Shown here piece by piece: positions 17,916-27,545 of a stretch of 64,000 bases of DNA (positions within the stretch are counted from its first letter, which is position 1; each line of letters starts with the position of its first letter). Source of the DNA: Buttiauxella agrestis ATCC 33320 (GTDB lineage Bacteria > Pseudomonadota > Gammaproteobacteria > Enterobacterales > Enterobacteriaceae); contig JALKFA010000001.1 of assembly GCA_024169445.1 (NCBI GenBank), positions 3,782,001 to 3,846,000 of the forward strand, written 5' to 3'. Position numbers and translations under genes: made by a program. Below the pieces are notes generated by a model, which worked only from the letters and a program-made list of their open reading frames with translations, searched no databases and was not told the origin of the DNA.

Positions 17916-18443
17916 TTAGTTGTAAGTGACAGAGAAGTCAGCGGTAGAGTTCGCCGGGCCCGCGGTCACAGTGGAAGAAGTCGCGATATAACGCGCAACG
18001 AATTCCAGGTTGTTATCAGCAGTGCTGGACAGCGGATACGCTTTAGAAGTGGTGAACAATGGCAGCACGGTATTCGCATCATCAGAAAGCTGAATACCTA
18101 CGCCCGTTGCCACACCAGATTCCTGTGTCAGAGCCAAAACTGAGGTATCACCGCTAACGTTAGTACCATCGAATTTAACCATGGCGTTATGTACGGTCGC
18201 TGGGCAGTTAGTTAATTGAAGAGTGAATTTAGTAGCAGCTGCTGTAGAGCCTGCACCTGTGAATTCAGTTTTTGCCACGCTACCTAAAGTCACTGTCAGT
18301 GGGTTAGATGGGGTATTCACAATCGTACAGCCGGCATCGATGATTTCACCCTGGAAATTAACCTGGCCACCCGCAGCGAAAGCAGAAGCAGTAGACAGAA
18401 TGGCAGTAGCGGCGAATGCAATAGCGATTAAATTCTTTTTCAT
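17916..18443 (-). CDS. major fimbrial subunit (type 1-like pilin)
   Basis: A 175-residue FimA-like pilin. The signal peptide ends SAFA-AGGQVNFQG, the disulfide Cys residues are in DAGCTIV and TNCPATV, and the C-terminus is the beta-zipper TADFSVTYN. AAGGAAAG supports ATG 18443. It is first in the operon and followed by a 90-bp gap, the usual place for a structure favouring high pilin expression. The cluster order pilin-chaperone-usher-adhesin-minor pilin is that of type 1/type 3-related fimbriae. Confidence 0.95.
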   Translation of the reverse strand: MKKNLIAIAFAATAILSTASAFAAGGQVNFQGEIIDAGCTIVNTPSNPLTVTLGSVAKTEFTGAGSTAAATKFTLQLTNCPATVHNAMVKFDGTNVSGDTSVLALTQESGVATGVGIQLSDDANTVLPLFTTSKAYPLSSTADNNLEFVARYIATSSTVTAGPANSTADFSVTYN

Positions 18444-18783
18444 AACACTTTCCTTGAATATATTTACCGTTAATAGAAAGCCATAGCCCTTTATCTTTAA
18501 TAAGGTAAAAGGGCTATCTCTGTTTAATGATCAACATTTATTGCTGAGCAATTCTCAGGCTTTCAGATAGTTAAATAGTGAAGCTAGTTATTAATTGCTT
18601 TTAGTTAAATACAGCAATTTTTACCCTTACTATTTACAGGGCAGATTTTGATATAAACACAGAGATCATTTCAACATATTTTTGGGTGTACTTTTACACC
18701 GCTAATTTCTTTTAAAAATATTTTGTTTAAGCATAATCCCAACCATCAAATTTTATTATTTTTCAAATAACGGCAAGCCTAAA
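18444..18783. promoter_or_regulatory. AT-rich divergent control region (fimbrial operon / IprA-like 2)
   Basis: A 340-bp stretch without a gene, strongly A/T-rich, between the divergent pilin and IprA-like genes. It contains the inverted repeat GGTGTA-CTTT-TACACC (18685-18700), the best candidate operator, and runs of A/T suited to H-NS binding. No flanking inverted repeats that would suggest an invertible fim-type switch were seen, and no recombinase gene is nearby. Confidence 0.5.
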
Positions 18784-19449
18784 ATGAAAGACTTTCAATA
18801 CGAAAATCCTTTTTTTTCAGAGAATTACCTATCCAAAAGCAAGAAGCCTGTTGATGACATTATGGCTTTAATAAAATATCTGACCCCCATGAGCAACAAA
18901 TTAGAAACAACTGACAGACAATTCATTAACCATAAAGAAAGCGATAAGCGTATGTGCTTTATCCTACATAAAGGCAGCGTGACACTTTACCGCCGCAACG
19001 ATGGGATAATATTAAACTCAGAATCTGCCCCCTACATTTTCGGGCTTAGCACCCAACACCTTGCGCAGGATTATCTTTCTATACGCACTAATGAAGACTC
19101 AGAGATCAGCTTTTTATCGATTGATGACACCAACAAAATCATCGCCCGCCATAATTTATGGAAGCAGTTAAGCTACTTGATGATTTACACCATTACGCGG
19201 ATTTATGATCATTGCAGCAAAATATCGTCACTGTCGTCCTATGAGATAATCTGCCACCAACTCTATGAATTGATGAACGAACCTGAAGACGTCAGAAATC
19301 AAGTGAGTGTCGCCACTTATATCAAGGACAGAACGTTTTTATCGCGCAGCAGCATTATGAAGATTCTTGCGCAATTAAAGGAAGGGGGTTACATCGTGAC
19401 AGACCGCGGGGTGTTAATTGAATTGTTTACCCCGCCGAAAAAATATTAA
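18784..19449 (+). CDS. IprA-like winged-helix regulator, copy 2
   Basis: A 221-residue paralogue of the protein at 9907-10557, with the same layout: a Crp-like sensory domain and a C-terminal winged helix with LSRSSIMKILAQLKEGGYI and an identical PPKKY-type ending (HLPKKY in copy 1). The base composition is more A/T-rich than in copy 1 and the N-terminal half is more divergent, suggesting different signals. No strong ribosome-binding site is visible before ATG 18784. Being divergent from the major pilin gene, it is the most likely direct regulator of the fimbrial operon (inference). Confidence 0.8.
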   Translation: MKDFQYENPFFSENYLSKSKKPVDDIMALIKYLTPMSNKLETTDRQFINHKESDKRMCFILHKGSVTLYRRNDGIILNSESAPYIFGLSTQHLAQDYLSIRTNEDSEISFLSIDDTNKIIARHNLWKQLSYLMIYTITRIYDHCSKISSLSSYEIICHQLYELMNEPEDVRNQVSVATYIKDRTFLSRSSIMKILAQLKEGGYIVTDRGVLIELFTPPKKY

Positions 19450-19462
19450 TCACAGCAAGGTC

Positions 19463-19497
19463 GGTGGATTAGCGCTAGCGACATCCACCATTTTTTT
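19463..19497. terminator. REP-like bidirectional terminator
   Basis: GGTGGAT...ATCCACC, a REP-type hairpin with an inner TAGCGCTA palindrome, is followed on the plus strand by ATTTTTTT. It sits between the convergent IprA-like 2 gene and arnF, and the T-run makes it a good terminator for the former. Confidence 0.75.
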
Positions 19498-19511
19498 GCC
19501 CGCAGCCAGGT

Positions 19512-19892
19512 TTAGCGTTTTTTATCGGGAATACAGACCAGCAATAAGCCGATGAAAATCACCCCAACCCCGACCAATTTTCCGGCGCTGAAACGTTCAT
19601 GCAGCCACGGCAACCAGATAGCCGCCGCCCAGACCAGCACGTAACTCAAACTGAGCAGTGGGTAAGCTTTGCTGAGCGCCACGCGGCGTAATGCCATAAA
19701 CCAGCATGCCATCGAGCAGACATACGCCAGCAGTCCAATCACCAGTATTTCAGCGCCAGGGCTAATTCCCCAGAATGCCGAAAAAAGCTCGCGTGGGCGG
19801 TCAATTGGCGGCAGCGCCATCATCGCCCATTTCATCATCAGCTGCGCGCAAGTGACCAACAGCACGCTCATTAAGGCCCAAACGTAGCCCAT
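19512..19892 (-). CDS. arnF: ArnF, undecaprenyl-phosphate-L-Ara4N flippase subunit
   Basis: A 126-residue inner-membrane protein with four hydrophobic helices of the EamA/small-multidrug-resistance fold. With ArnE it is thought to flip undecaprenyl-phosphate-4-amino-4-deoxy-L-arabinose to the periplasmic leaflet for transfer to lipid A. Family features such as QLMMKWAM and SYVLVWAAAIWLPWL are present. It is the last gene of arnBCADTEF, and its start overlaps the arnE stop by one base. Confidence 0.95.
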   Translation of the reverse strand: MGYVWALMSVLLVTCAQLMMKWAMMALPPIDRPRELFSAFWGISPGAEILVIGLLAYVCSMACWFMALRRVALSKAYPLLSLSYVLVWAAAIWLPWLHERFSAGKLVGVGVIFIGLLLVCIPDKKR

Positions 19893-20215
19893 CAGGCGGC
19901 ACCTCCCAGTATGCTGATGCCGCAGATGATCACCACCACGCCCAGCCAGTGCCGCAGTGACACCGGCTCATGCCAAATAAAACGCGCCGCCAGGGTGATA
20001 AAAATAAAGTTCAGGCTCAACATCGGATACGCAACGCTCACCGGCACGCGTTGCAAAACCAGCAGCCACAGCAACATCGCGCAGCCCAGCAACAGCACGC
20101 TTAACGCCAGCCAGCCCAATAAATGCAGCCGACCGCGTTTGTAAGTGGCCTGCTTCTGACAAAGCTGGCCGCCACAACTCAGTAAACTCGCCAGCACTAT
20201 CAGCAAATAACTCAT
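19892..20215 (-). CDS. arnE: ArnE, undecaprenyl-phosphate-L-Ara4N flippase subunit
   Basis: A 107-residue four-helix membrane protein partnering ArnF. It starts [23 protein letters not shown] like its homologues, and the [21 protein letters not shown] half matches the SMR-type fold. A 104-bp gap separates it from arnT, unusual in this otherwise overlapping operon, and the gap carries a REP element (20256-20286). Confidence 0.94.
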   Translation of the reverse strand: MSYLLIVLASLLSCGGQLCQKQATYKRGRLHLLGWLALSVLLLGCAMLLWLLVLQRVPVSVAYPMLSLNFIFITLAARFIWHEPVSLRHWLGVVVIICGISILGGAA

Positions 20216-20255
20216 AAGACTGATGACAGACCTTTTTCGGGGTTCACTTCAAAAT

Positions 20256-20286
20256 GGTGGATGGCGCTGACGCTTATCCACCCTAC
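20256..20286. repeat. REP element inside the arn operon
   Basis: GGTGGATGGCGCTGACGCTTATCCACCCTAC, a B-type REP in reverse orientation relative to those at 29242 and 5203. It lies between arnT and arnE and may stabilise upstream mRNA or reduce arnEF expression. Confidence 0.8.
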
Positions 20287-20319
20287 AAAACCAGATTTTC
20301 TGCCTTTGTCAGCACGCTA

Positions 20320-21981
20320 TCATGGCGTTTTTTCATAGAAGAAAAGCACAAAGCGGCCTTTGCGATAAATATTATCGGGCGGTGGTACATCCTGGTCTTC
20401 CGGCACTTTATCTTTCGACAGCAACAACACCAACGAAACATTGCCTTGTTGGCGATGTTCCGCCAGCCAGCTGGCGAAATCCTCGCGGGAGACAAAGTTA
20501 TCTTGCGCATCGGCGAAATTCGTCAGGCCGTAATTCAGCTCACCCGGTTTGGCGTACATCGTAATATCGCTGCGCTTTAATTCCCAGGCGATACCCGCGC
20601 CTACCCCAACGCTATCGGCAAGAATATAACGGCTGCTCTCCAGCTCCGGGCGCACTACGTCGATGAACACTTGCGGATGTTTGGAATCGATAACTTTGTC
20701 AGGAATCACGCCGCCAACTAACAACGCCAGACCCAGCGGGCATATTGCCGCCCACTGCCAGTGCCTGGCGTTATTGCGCAGGGTAAGATAGCCGACCAGC
20801 GCCCAGACCAGGAAAGCCACTGCCGCCTGTATCGCTTTGAGCACTTCGTGACTGGCATAAAGCGGATGTTTTGCCACGCCCCAGGGCGCCAGTACCACCA
20901 GCACGGCTAAGGTACAAATCCCGCCGAAAGCGACGTTTATCCAGCCGTTGATTTTCAGGGTGCGAGTCGAAGCCAGTAATTGCGTAGCATGGCGCGCCAG
21001 CAAAATAGCCAGCGGGGCAAAACACGGCAGAATATAAGTCGGTAATTTGCCTTTCGCGATGCTAAAGAACAGCAGCGGCATCACCACCCAGCCCAGTAAA
21101 TAGAGCGAGCCGCTTTCGCTTGAACGCTCCTGCCAACTGCGTTTTAGTGCACCCGGCAGCAACGCCAGCCAGGGTAAGCAACCGGCAATCAGGAAGGGAA
21201 TGTAATACCAGAATGGCGCTTTATGCTGCGCGTCTTTCTCGGCGAAACGCTGAATATGCTCAACCCAGAAGAAATAGTTCCAGAATGTCGGCTCCGCTTT
21301 GGCAATAGCCAACGCCCACGGCAAGGTAATAACCACCGCGCTCAATACCGCCAGCGGGCCAAACAACAGCACCTCTTTCCAGCGTTTTTGCGCAATCACC
21401 CACGGCAACACGCCCAGCACCGGTACCGCTAACGCGAGGAAACCTTTGGTCATCACCCCCATGCCGCAGGCCAGGCCGAGCAGAATATAGCCGCCCGCCT
21501 TTCCGGCGGTGGTCTGCGCATGGGTGCCAAGCCAGAAGCTGCACATCGCCGCCACAAGCCACAGCGTGATCATCGGGTCCAGCACCGCGTAGGTGCCCAC
21601 GCCATAAACCAGCAGGCAAGTCAGGAAAATCACGCCAGACAGCACCGCAACGGTCTTGTCACGCCAGATACGCAACGCCAGCCAACACACCATCAGTGCG
21701 CTTAGCGTAATAGAAAACACCGAGCCAAAGCGCACCGCGAAATTGTTATGGCCGAAAATCAACTGGCTGAGATTATTAATCCAGTATCCGGCAACCGGTT
21801 TTTCGAAATAACGCACGTCGAGAAAATGCGGGACGATCCAGTTACCCGCCGCCAGCATCTCGCGGCTGATTTCCGCATAGCGTGTTTCGTCCGGTTGCCA
21901 CAGGGCGCGGAATTCTAGCGGCAGCAGGTAAAGCAGAGCAAAACCTAATAACAGAACAAACGAGTACTTTGCTGATTTCAT
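20320..21981 (-). CDS. arnT: ArnT, lipid A L-Ara4N transferase
   Basis: Inner-membrane glycosyltransferase of the GT-C/PMT fold (553 residues) that moves 4-amino-4-deoxy-L-arabinose from undecaprenyl phosphate to lipid A phosphates in the periplasm, lowering the negative charge and so polymyxin binding. About twelve membrane helices are visible. The conserved first periplasmic loop WQPDETRYAEISREML, with the catalytic DE pair, and the VRYFEKPVAGYW motif are present. It starts four bases after the arnD stop. Confidence 0.97.
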   Translation of the reverse strand: MKSAKYSFVLLLGFALLYLLPLEFRALWQPDETRYAEISREMLAAGNWIVPHFLDVRYFEKPVAGYWINNLSQLIFGHNNFAVRFGSVFSITLSALMVCWLALRIWRDKTVAVLSGVIFLTCLLVYGVGTYAVLDPMITLWLVAAMCSFWLGTHAQTTAGKAGGYILLGLACGMGVMTKGFLALAVPVLGVLPWVIAQKRWKEVLLFGPLAVLSAVVITLPWALAIAKAEPTFWNYFFWVEHIQRFAEKDAQHKAPFWYYIPFLIAGCLPWLALLPGALKRSWQERSSESGSLYLLGWVVMPLLFFSIAKGKLPTYILPCFAPLAILLARHATQLLASTRTLKINGWINVAFGGICTLAVLVVLAPWGVAKHPLYASHEVLKAIQAAVAFLVWALVGYLTLRNNARHWQWAAICPLGLALLVGGVIPDKVIDSKHPQVFIDVVRPELESSRYILADSVGVGAGIAWELKRSDITMYAKPGELNYGLTNFADAQDNFVSREDFASWLAEHRQQGNVSLVLLLSKDKVPEDQDVPPPDNIYRKGRFVLFFYEKTP

Positions 21982-21985
21982 CCGT

Positions 21986-22882
21986 TTAGCGCCCGATAAG
22001 TTGTTGGCAGCCTAACCAGCCTTCACGACCAGGGATCACACCGCGCACCACTCTCCCCAATGGCAAAGTGGTTAAATCTTGCGGTAACAGTTCGCTAAGC
22101 GGGCAAAACTGAATACCTTCCCGTGCTGCCATGGTCAGCAGTTCATCAAAGTCTTTGCGCATCACCATCCCTTCCACTTCGGCGTGAATGGTGTACACCG
22201 GCGTACCGCTATCTTGCTTAATACGGTCAAGGATAAAACGGTTGTAGCCTTCACGACTGACCCCTTTACCAATCACTTCATCCCAGGTCGGTAGCGTCAC
22301 CGGAATTTGTACCGTTCCGCTGCTGCCATCGGGTAATAGCGGGCGAAATGGTGTGGTTCCGCGGCAGTCGCTGTTGTAAGTGAATTTGAACGACTCTTTT
22401 GCCCGCACCACGCGCTGGTCAGCACGCCATCCGGCAACCGCTGAACAGCTCACCGGTTGCTCGACAATTTGGCCCAATGATTCCAGGCCAAGGCGAATTT
22501 GTTTCTCAAGATGCGCGTTATCCCAGACGCCTGCCCAGGTTTGCCAGGCAAAGTGATCCCAGGCGTGCAACCCGACTTCATGATGATCCGCCGCCGCTGC
22601 AATGATCTCCGCATTGCCTTCACCGATTTTGCGGCCCGGCCATGCGGTACCCGCCAGCAAAATATCCCAACCGTAGAGCGATGCGGCTTTCGAACGCAGC
22701 ATCTTCCACAGGAATTGCGGTTTCACCAGGCGCCACAAATGGCGGCCCATGTTATCCGGGCCAACGCTTAAGAAAAATGTGGCCTGAATACCATGCAAAC
22801 TTAAGATCTCAAGAAGATGCGGAACCCCTTGTTGGGTGCCCCGCCATGTATCTACATCAATGCGCAGGCCAACTTTTCTCAT
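21986..22882 (-). CDS. arnD: ArnD, undecaprenyl-phosphate-Ara4FN deformylase
   Basis: A 298-residue metal-dependent polysaccharide-deacetylase (NodB) family enzyme that removes the formyl group from undecaprenyl-phosphate-4-deoxy-4-formamido-L-arabinose at the inner membrane. The N-terminal motif [12 protein letters not shown] supplies the general-base and metal Asp residues, and [10 protein letters not shown] the metal His residues. The start overlaps the arnA stop by four bases (ATGA), implying translational coupling. Confidence 0.96.
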   Translation of the reverse strand: MRKVGLRIDVDTWRGTQQGVPHLLEILSLHGIQATFFLSVGPDNMGRHLWRLVKPQFLWKMLRSKAASLYGWDILLAGTAWPGRKIGEGNAEIIAAAADHHEVGLHAWDHFAWQTWAGVWDNAHLEKQIRLGLESLGQIVEQPVSCSAVAGWRADQRVVRAKESFKFTYNSDCRGTTPFRPLLPDGSSGTVQIPVTLPTWDEVIGKGVSREGYNRFILDRIKQDSGTPVYTIHAEVEGMVMRKDFDELLTMAAREGIQFCPLSELLPQDLTTLPLGRVVRGVIPGREGWLGCQQLIGR

Positions 22883-24861
22883 GCCTGAGGTTCCGTCAGT
22901 TCAACTGTATTAAGGAAGAAATCCAGCGTTTCGTCGATGGTTTTTCCCATCTCGACCGTTGGCGTCCAGTTTAGTAAGCGCTGTGCGTTGCGGATGCTTG
23001 GCTTACGGTGTTCCACGTCCTGATAACCTTTACCGTAATAGGTGCTGCTTTCCACTTCACGGAAGCCAGCGAACGGCGGGAAATGGTTGCGCAGCGGGTG
23101 TTTTTCAAAGCTCGCCAGCAGCATTTCAGCCAGATCTTTGATACTCGCTTCATTGTCCGGGTTACCGATATTGACGATTTGCCCATCGCAATTGTTGTTC
23201 TTATTCTCGATAACGCGGAACAACGCTTCGATACCGTCGCTGATATCAGTGAAGCAACGTTTTTGACGCCCGCCATCAATCAGCTTAATCGGTGAGCCTT
23301 CCACCAGGTTGAGAATCAACTGGGTAATGGCGCGTGAACTACCGATACGTGCAGCATTCAGGTTATCGAGGCGTGGCCCCATCCAGTTAAACGGACGGAA
23401 CAGCGTAAAGCGCAAACCCTCTTTCTCGCCATAAGCCCAAATCACGCGGTCGAGCAGTTGTTTGGACACCGAGTAAATCCAGCGCTGTTTGTTGATGGGG
23501 CCAACAATCAGGTTCGAGTTATCTTCATCAAAGACCTTATCGGTACTCATGCCGTACACCTCAGAGGTAGACGGGAAGATAATGCGTTTTTGATACTTCA
23601 CGCAGTCGCGAATAATCTTCAGATTCTCTTCGAAATCTAGCTCAAAGACGCGCAGTGGATTACGGGTATATTCAATCGGCGTGGCAATCGCCACCAGCGG
23701 CAGCACCACGTCACATTTCTTAATGTGGTATTCAATCCACTCGGAGTGAATGCTGATGTCGCCTTCCACAAAGTGGAAGCGAGCGTTGCCGAGGAAACGG
23801 CTGATGGCATCAGAGCTAATATCCAGCCCGTACACTTCAAAGTTGTCGTCCTGCAACAGGCGCTCGGTCAGGTGGTTGCCGATAAAACCGTTTACTCCAA
23901 GGATCAGCACGCGAGTGCGGCGTTTAATAGCCGAAACCGGTTGGCTGCTGAGTAACGCCCCCGCCACCAGACCCAGAGTTTGCGCCAGTTGCGCGCCCTG
24001 CATGTATACGCCGTTGTCCGTTTGCCCGGTGAGTATTTCAAGTGCACCGCCACCCGTGGCGATCACCAGCGGGCTGACGGACAGCACGGTTCCGGCTTTC
24101 GCTGCCTGCAACCCTTCCAGCACACGGCTTTTCCAGACGATAAATTTGCTGCCGCCAACATAGCTGAAAGCACCCGGCCATGGGTCGGTAACGGCTCGCA
24201 CCAGGTTATTAATTTCCTGAGCGGTTGATTGCCAGTTAATGCAGCCATCTTGCGGTGTCCGGCGGCCAACTAAGCTTGCTTTGCTGTGGTCTTGCTCAAC
24301 CTGCGGGAAATGTCCGGTTTTGATGACTGGCAGAATATCTTCCAGCAGTTCAGTAGCCGCTTCCGTCAGTTTCTTGTGCAGGGTTAGCGCGGTGTCTTGT
24401 GGCGTAATCGTGACGCGATTTTGCTCGACGATGGCACCGGCATCAGCACGCTTAACCATACGATGCAGCGTAACGCCGGTTTCGGTTTCGCCGTTCACCA
24501 ACACCCAGTTCAGCGGTGCGCGGCCACGGTAGGCTGGCAATAACGAGCCGTGAAGGTTAAATGCCCCGACCGTCGCGCTTTGCAGAATTTCTTCGCACAA
24601 CAAGTTGCGGTAATAGAACGAGAAAATCACATCAGCCTGTGCCGATTTAATACGGTCAACCCACAGCGGGTGATTGACGTCATCCGGTGCATAAACCGGG
24701 ATACCATGTTCCGCTGCCGTTCGCGCCACTGAGCCAAAGAAATGGTTTTCAGAAGGTGAATCAGGGTGGGTATAAATAGCCGCGATGTCATAACCGGCGG
24801 CGACCAGTGCGTTAACACCCGCGCAGCCCATGTCGTGATAAGCAAAAACGATAGCTTTCAT
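22879..24861 (-). CDS. arnA: ArnA, bifunctional UDP-glucuronate decarboxylase / UDP-Ara4N formyltransferase
   Basis: A 660-residue cytosolic enzyme, exactly the E. coli length. The N-terminal domain (1 to about 300) is the formyltransferase with catalytic N102, H104 ([13 protein letters not shown]) and D140. The C-terminal domain (about 315-660) is an oxidative decarboxylase of the short-chain dehydrogenase type, with NAD motif GVNGFIG, catalytic E434 (STSEVYG) and Y463xxxK467. It makes UDP-4-keto-arabinose from UDP-glucuronate and later formylates UDP-Ara4N. ATGA overlaps join it to arnC and arnD. Confidence 0.97.
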   Translation of the reverse strand: MKAIVFAYHDMGCAGVNALVAAGYDIAAIYTHPDSPSENHFFGSVARTAAEHGIPVYAPDDVNHPLWVDRIKSAQADVIFSFYYRNLLCEEILQSATVGAFNLHGSLLPAYRGRAPLNWVLVNGETETGVTLHRMVKRADAGAIVEQNRVTITPQDTALTLHKKLTEAATELLEDILPVIKTGHFPQVEQDHSKASLVGRRTPQDGCINWQSTAQEINNLVRAVTDPWPGAFSYVGGSKFIVWKSRVLEGLQAAKAGTVLSVSPLVIATGGGALEILTGQTDNGVYMQGAQLAQTLGLVAGALLSSQPVSAIKRRTRVLILGVNGFIGNHLTERLLQDDNFEVYGLDISSDAISRFLGNARFHFVEGDISIHSEWIEYHIKKCDVVLPLVAIATPIEYTRNPLRVFELDFEENLKIIRDCVKYQKRIIFPSTSEVYGMSTDKVFDEDNSNLIVGPINKQRWIYSVSKQLLDRVIWAYGEKEGLRFTLFRPFNWMGPRLDNLNAARIGSSRAITQLILNLVEGSPIKLIDGGRQKRCFTDISDGIEALFRVIENKNNNCDGQIVNIGNPDNEASIKDLAEMLLASFEKHPLRNHFPPFAGFREVESSTYYGKGYQDVEHRKPSIRNAQRLLNWTPTVEMGKTIDETLDFFLNTVELTEPQA

Positions 24862-25841
24862 TGTTGATTTTCCTCAGAAATTGAAACTGACTCGCGGCTA
24901 ACCACCCGCTGAATAAAGTAACGTGGCCGGGCACGGACATCGGTGTAAATCCTGCCGATGTATTCCCCTAATAGCCCCATGCCGACAAACTGTGCGCCGA
25001 TGAACATAAACAGCACCGCGAAGAGCATGAACACCCCTTCCGCCGCCCATTGCGGCCCGAAGGCAAGTCGTAAAACCACCAGCAGAACGGACAGCGCAAA
25101 CCCCATTACCGCGATGATGCTGCCAAACACACTGAGCATGCGCAGTGGTGTGGTCGTCAGGCAGGTGACCAGGTCGTACATGAGATTAATCAGGCGCATA
25201 AAGCTGTATTTCGAATCGCCAAATTCGCGTTCGGCGTGATGCACCGGGATTTCCGTGGCTTTACGCGCAAAGGTATTCGCCAGAATGGGAATAAAGGTGC
25301 TGCGTTCGTGGCAATTGAGCATCGCGTCGATAATGTGGCGACGGTAGGCGCGCAGCATGCAGCCGTAATCGCCCATCGCTTTGCCGGTGGTGCTCTGAAT
25401 CAGGCGGTTGATCAGCCGTGAAGCGCGTTTGCGAAACCAGGTATCCTGGCGATTCTGGCGCACGGTGCCGACCACGTCGTAACCTTCATCGGCCTTCGCC
25501 ACCAGGCGGGGGATCTCTTCTGGCGGGTTTTGTAAATCCGCATCCAGCGTGACAATCAAATCGCCGGTAACATGGCTAAAACCCGCCATAATCGCGTTGT
25601 GTTGCCCATAATTGCGGTTGAGTAACACCGCAACAATATGGCTGCCTGGCGCTTCGGCGGCATCGCTTAGCATATCGGCTGAATTATCAGTACTGCCGTC
25701 ATCGACCAGCAGGATTTCGTAATCTTTACCCAGCGTTTCACACGCCGCGGTGGTGCGTTTGATAAGCTCGGGCAAGCTTTCTTGTTCGTTATAAACGGGG
25801 ATCACCACAGAGACTTTGTGGATGGCTATTGGTTTGGTCAT
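24858..25841 (-). CDS. arnC: ArnC, undecaprenyl-phosphate Ara4FN transferase
   Basis: A 327-residue GT2 glycosyltransferase that transfers formylated aminoarabinose from UDP to undecaprenyl phosphate on the cytoplasmic face. The GT2 core shows [17 protein letters not shown], the DDGSTDNS motif and the [11 protein letters not shown] metal site; two C-terminal membrane helices follow. The frame extends seven codons into arnB, but ATG 25841 has AGGA and begins one base after the arnB stop. Confidence 0.96.
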   Translation of the reverse strand: MTKPIAIHKVSVVIPVYNEQESLPELIKRTTAACETLGKDYEILLVDDGSTDNSADMLSDAAEAPGSHIVAVLLNRNYGQHNAIMAGFSHVTGDLIVTLDADLQNPPEEIPRLVAKADEGYDVVGTVRQNRQDTWFRKRASRLINRLIQSTTGKAMGDYGCMLRAYRRHIIDAMLNCHERSTFIPILANTFARKATEIPVHHAEREFGDSKYSFMRLINLMYDLVTCLTTTPLRMLSVFGSIIAVMGFALSVLLVVLRLAFGPQWAAEGVFMLFAVLFMFIGAQFVGMGLLGEYIGRIYTDVRARPRYFIQRVVSRESVSISEENQQ

Positions 25842-25842
25842 A

Positions 25843-26982
25843 TTATTTTCCTGCGACTTCACGCAACGCGTTGATCACGCGGGAGACATCGTCATCAGTC
25901 ATCGTTGGGAACAACGGAATAGAGCAAATTCGCTCACTGTTCCATTCGGTATCGGGTAAAGAGAGCGTCGGGTATCGTTCGCGGTAATACTTCTGGGTAT
26001 GGGCGGCGCGGAAATGCAAACCGCTGCCGATGCCTTTTGCTTTCAGGGCTTCCATCAGTTCGTTACGGGAAATGCCGCAACGCGCTTCATCAACGCGAAT
26101 AATAAATAGATGCCAGGCGTGCTGGTGTTCCCACTCTGGCTGGATAAGCGGCAAGAAAGGCGTGTTCGCCAGTTCAGCTGAGTAACGTCCGGCGATTTCT
26201 GTACGGCGAGCATTGTTTTGCGCAAGTTTGCCTAACTGCACCAGCGCGATAGCGGCATTAATATCGGCAAGATTGTATTTGTAACCAGGCGCTATCACTT
26301 CGGCTTGCGGCGCACGGCCAAGCGTCTGGCGGTCAAAGGCATCAACACCCAGCCCGTGGAATTTCAGGCTACGCATGCGGTTGGCGAACGCCTCGTCGTC
26401 GGTGACGATTAACCCACCTTCTGCACAAGTCATGTTTTTAATCGCATGGAACGAGAAAATTGCCGTCCCACGGTCGCCAACATGTTTGCCTTTATAGTAC
26501 GTTCCCGCCGCATGTGCCGCGTCTTCAATCACCGGAATTCCGTGGCGCTCACCCACGGCGCGGATCGCGTCAATATCCACTGGCGCTCCGGCATAATGAA
26601 CCGGAATAATCGCGCGAGTTCGCGGGGTTATCGCGGCTTCAATGGCGGCGGCGGTCACCATTAGCGTGTTGCGGTCAACATCAATCATCACCGGTTCAGC
26701 GCCCAGTAACACAATCATATTCAGGGTGGAAACCCAGGTCAGCGAAGGCGTAATTACCTCGTCACCCGCACCGATGCCCAATGCCATCAACGCGACGTGC
26801 ATTCCGGCGGTGGCTGAGCTGACAGCAATCGCATGTTTATTGCCGGTTAACTCGCAAAAAGCTTGTTCAAGTGCCTGATTTTTTGGGCCAGTGGTTATCC
26901 AACCGGACTGCAAAACTTCACTCACCACGGCGAGTTCTTCTGGCCCGATAGCGGGACGTGAGAAAGGCAGAAATTCACTCAT
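25843..26982 (-). CDS. arnB: ArnB, UDP-Ara4O aminotransferase
   Basis: A 379-residue PLP-dependent aminotransferase of the DegT/DnrJ/EryC1 family that aminates UDP-4-keto-arabinose with glutamate to UDP-Ara4N. The PLP lysine is K182 in [15 protein letters not shown], and the substrate segment [13 protein letters not shown] is conserved. It is the first gene of arnBCADTEF and has a GGGAATATTCA ribosome-binding region. A candidate PmrA box lies about 190 bp upstream. Confidence 0.97.
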   Translation of the reverse strand: MSEFLPFSRPAIGPEELAVVSEVLQSGWITTGPKNQALEQAFCELTGNKHAIAVSSATAGMHVALMALGIGAGDEVITPSLTWVSTLNMIVLLGAEPVMIDVDRNTLMVTAAAIEAAITPRTRAIIPVHYAGAPVDIDAIRAVGERHGIPVIEDAAHAAGTYYKGKHVGDRGTAIFSFHAIKNMTCAEGGLIVTDDEAFANRMRSLKFHGLGVDAFDRQTLGRAPQAEVIAPGYKYNLADINAAIALVQLGKLAQNNARRTEIAGRYSAELANTPFLPLIQPEWEHQHAWHLFIIRVDEARCGISRNELMEALKAKGIGSGLHFRAAHTQKYYRERYPTLSLPDTEWNSERICSIPLFPTMTDDDVSRVINALREVAGK

Positions 26983-27140
26983 TGAATATTCCCATTATTA
27001 GCAGCACGAATTAGCAGCACGGTGTTCACTCCTGGAGTAACTCCAGATTAAGACGTTGCACGAATGTATTTATCATGACCCTGTGTTATTAAATAAACGT
27101 GCAACACGACTGATTCAAAATGCAGTTATCTAAACCGCGA

Positions 27141-27160
27141 TTAAATTGAAATCAACTTAA
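27141..27160. promoter_or_regulatory. 20-bp near-perfect palindrome upstream of arnB
   Basis: TTAAATTGAAATCAACTTAA: the arms TTAAATTGA and TCAACTTAA pair at eight of nine positions around AA. It lies ten bases from the arn-proximal PmrA-like box, on its arn side. It could be an operator for a dimeric regulator; I cannot name the regulator. Confidence 0.4.
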
Positions 27161-27169
27161 CAGAGTTTT

Positions 27170-27186
27170 CTTAGCTCAATATTAAG
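27170..27186 (-). promoter_or_regulatory. degenerate PmrA (BasR) box for the arn operon
   Basis: Read on the minus strand, CTTAAT-ATTGA-GCTAAG follows the HTTAAK-N5-HTTAAK layout of PmrA boxes, with one perfect and one imperfect half-site. Orientation and position suit control of arnB. No convincing -10 element was found beyond it, so this is tentative. Confidence 0.4.
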
Positions 27187-27337
27187 ATTGCACCAGCCAG
27201 AATGAAAAAATCTCCTTAATGGAAAATATTGACAGACATCCCAAAATCGCTTAAAAAACACATAACCACTGGAATTTATTCATTTTTCAGCTATTCCTTA
27301 TCTATAAAACTCATGTTTCTTTAAGTATTTTCACTCT

Positions 27338-27363
27338 ATTAAGGTTAAATTAAGGTTTATAAT
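27338..27363 (+). promoter_or_regulatory. PmrA (BasR) box and -10 element of eptA
   Basis: ATTAAG-GTTAA-ATTAAG (27338-27354) is a perfect HTTAAK-N5-HTTAAK direct repeat, the published PmrA-box consensus. It is followed after three bases by a perfect TATAAT (27358-27363), so the box replaces the -35 region of an activator-dependent promoter reading toward eptA. The resulting leader is about 175 nt. Confidence 0.7.
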
Positions 27364-27545
27364 GAATAAATAACCACTCTTGAACCAGAAGTCGTGAGTT
27401 GTTTTTTGGGATATTTAAGAGGGTATTTCTTAACTTCACCGCAACTTATTTGTTCTGAGCAAATTTCAAACACTTGGTAAAAATTGCCAGCACGTTTTAG
27501 ATTCCAAATGGTATTTACTTTGGCGGCAATTATTCGGAGATATTA

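Larger units (their letters stand above)
26983..27545. other. 563-bp AT-rich divergent control region, arn operon / eptA
   Basis: No gene is seen. Near arnB are an 11-bp direct repeat TTAGCAGCACG (26998-27008 and 27011-27021), overlapping palindromes around CTGGAGTAACTCCAG (27032-27046) and an 8-bp inverted repeat GTTGCACG/CGTGCAAC (27055-27062 and 27098-27105) that could fold the arn leader. Further right are the palindrome at 27141-27160 and two PmrA-box candidates listed separately. The long gap suggests several layers of control over both lipid A modification systems. Confidence 0.6.

Noticed and set aside
18444-18783. Invertible fim-type promoter switch
   Set aside because: No pair of inverted repeats flanking a promoter segment and no FimB/FimE-type recombinase gene are visible.
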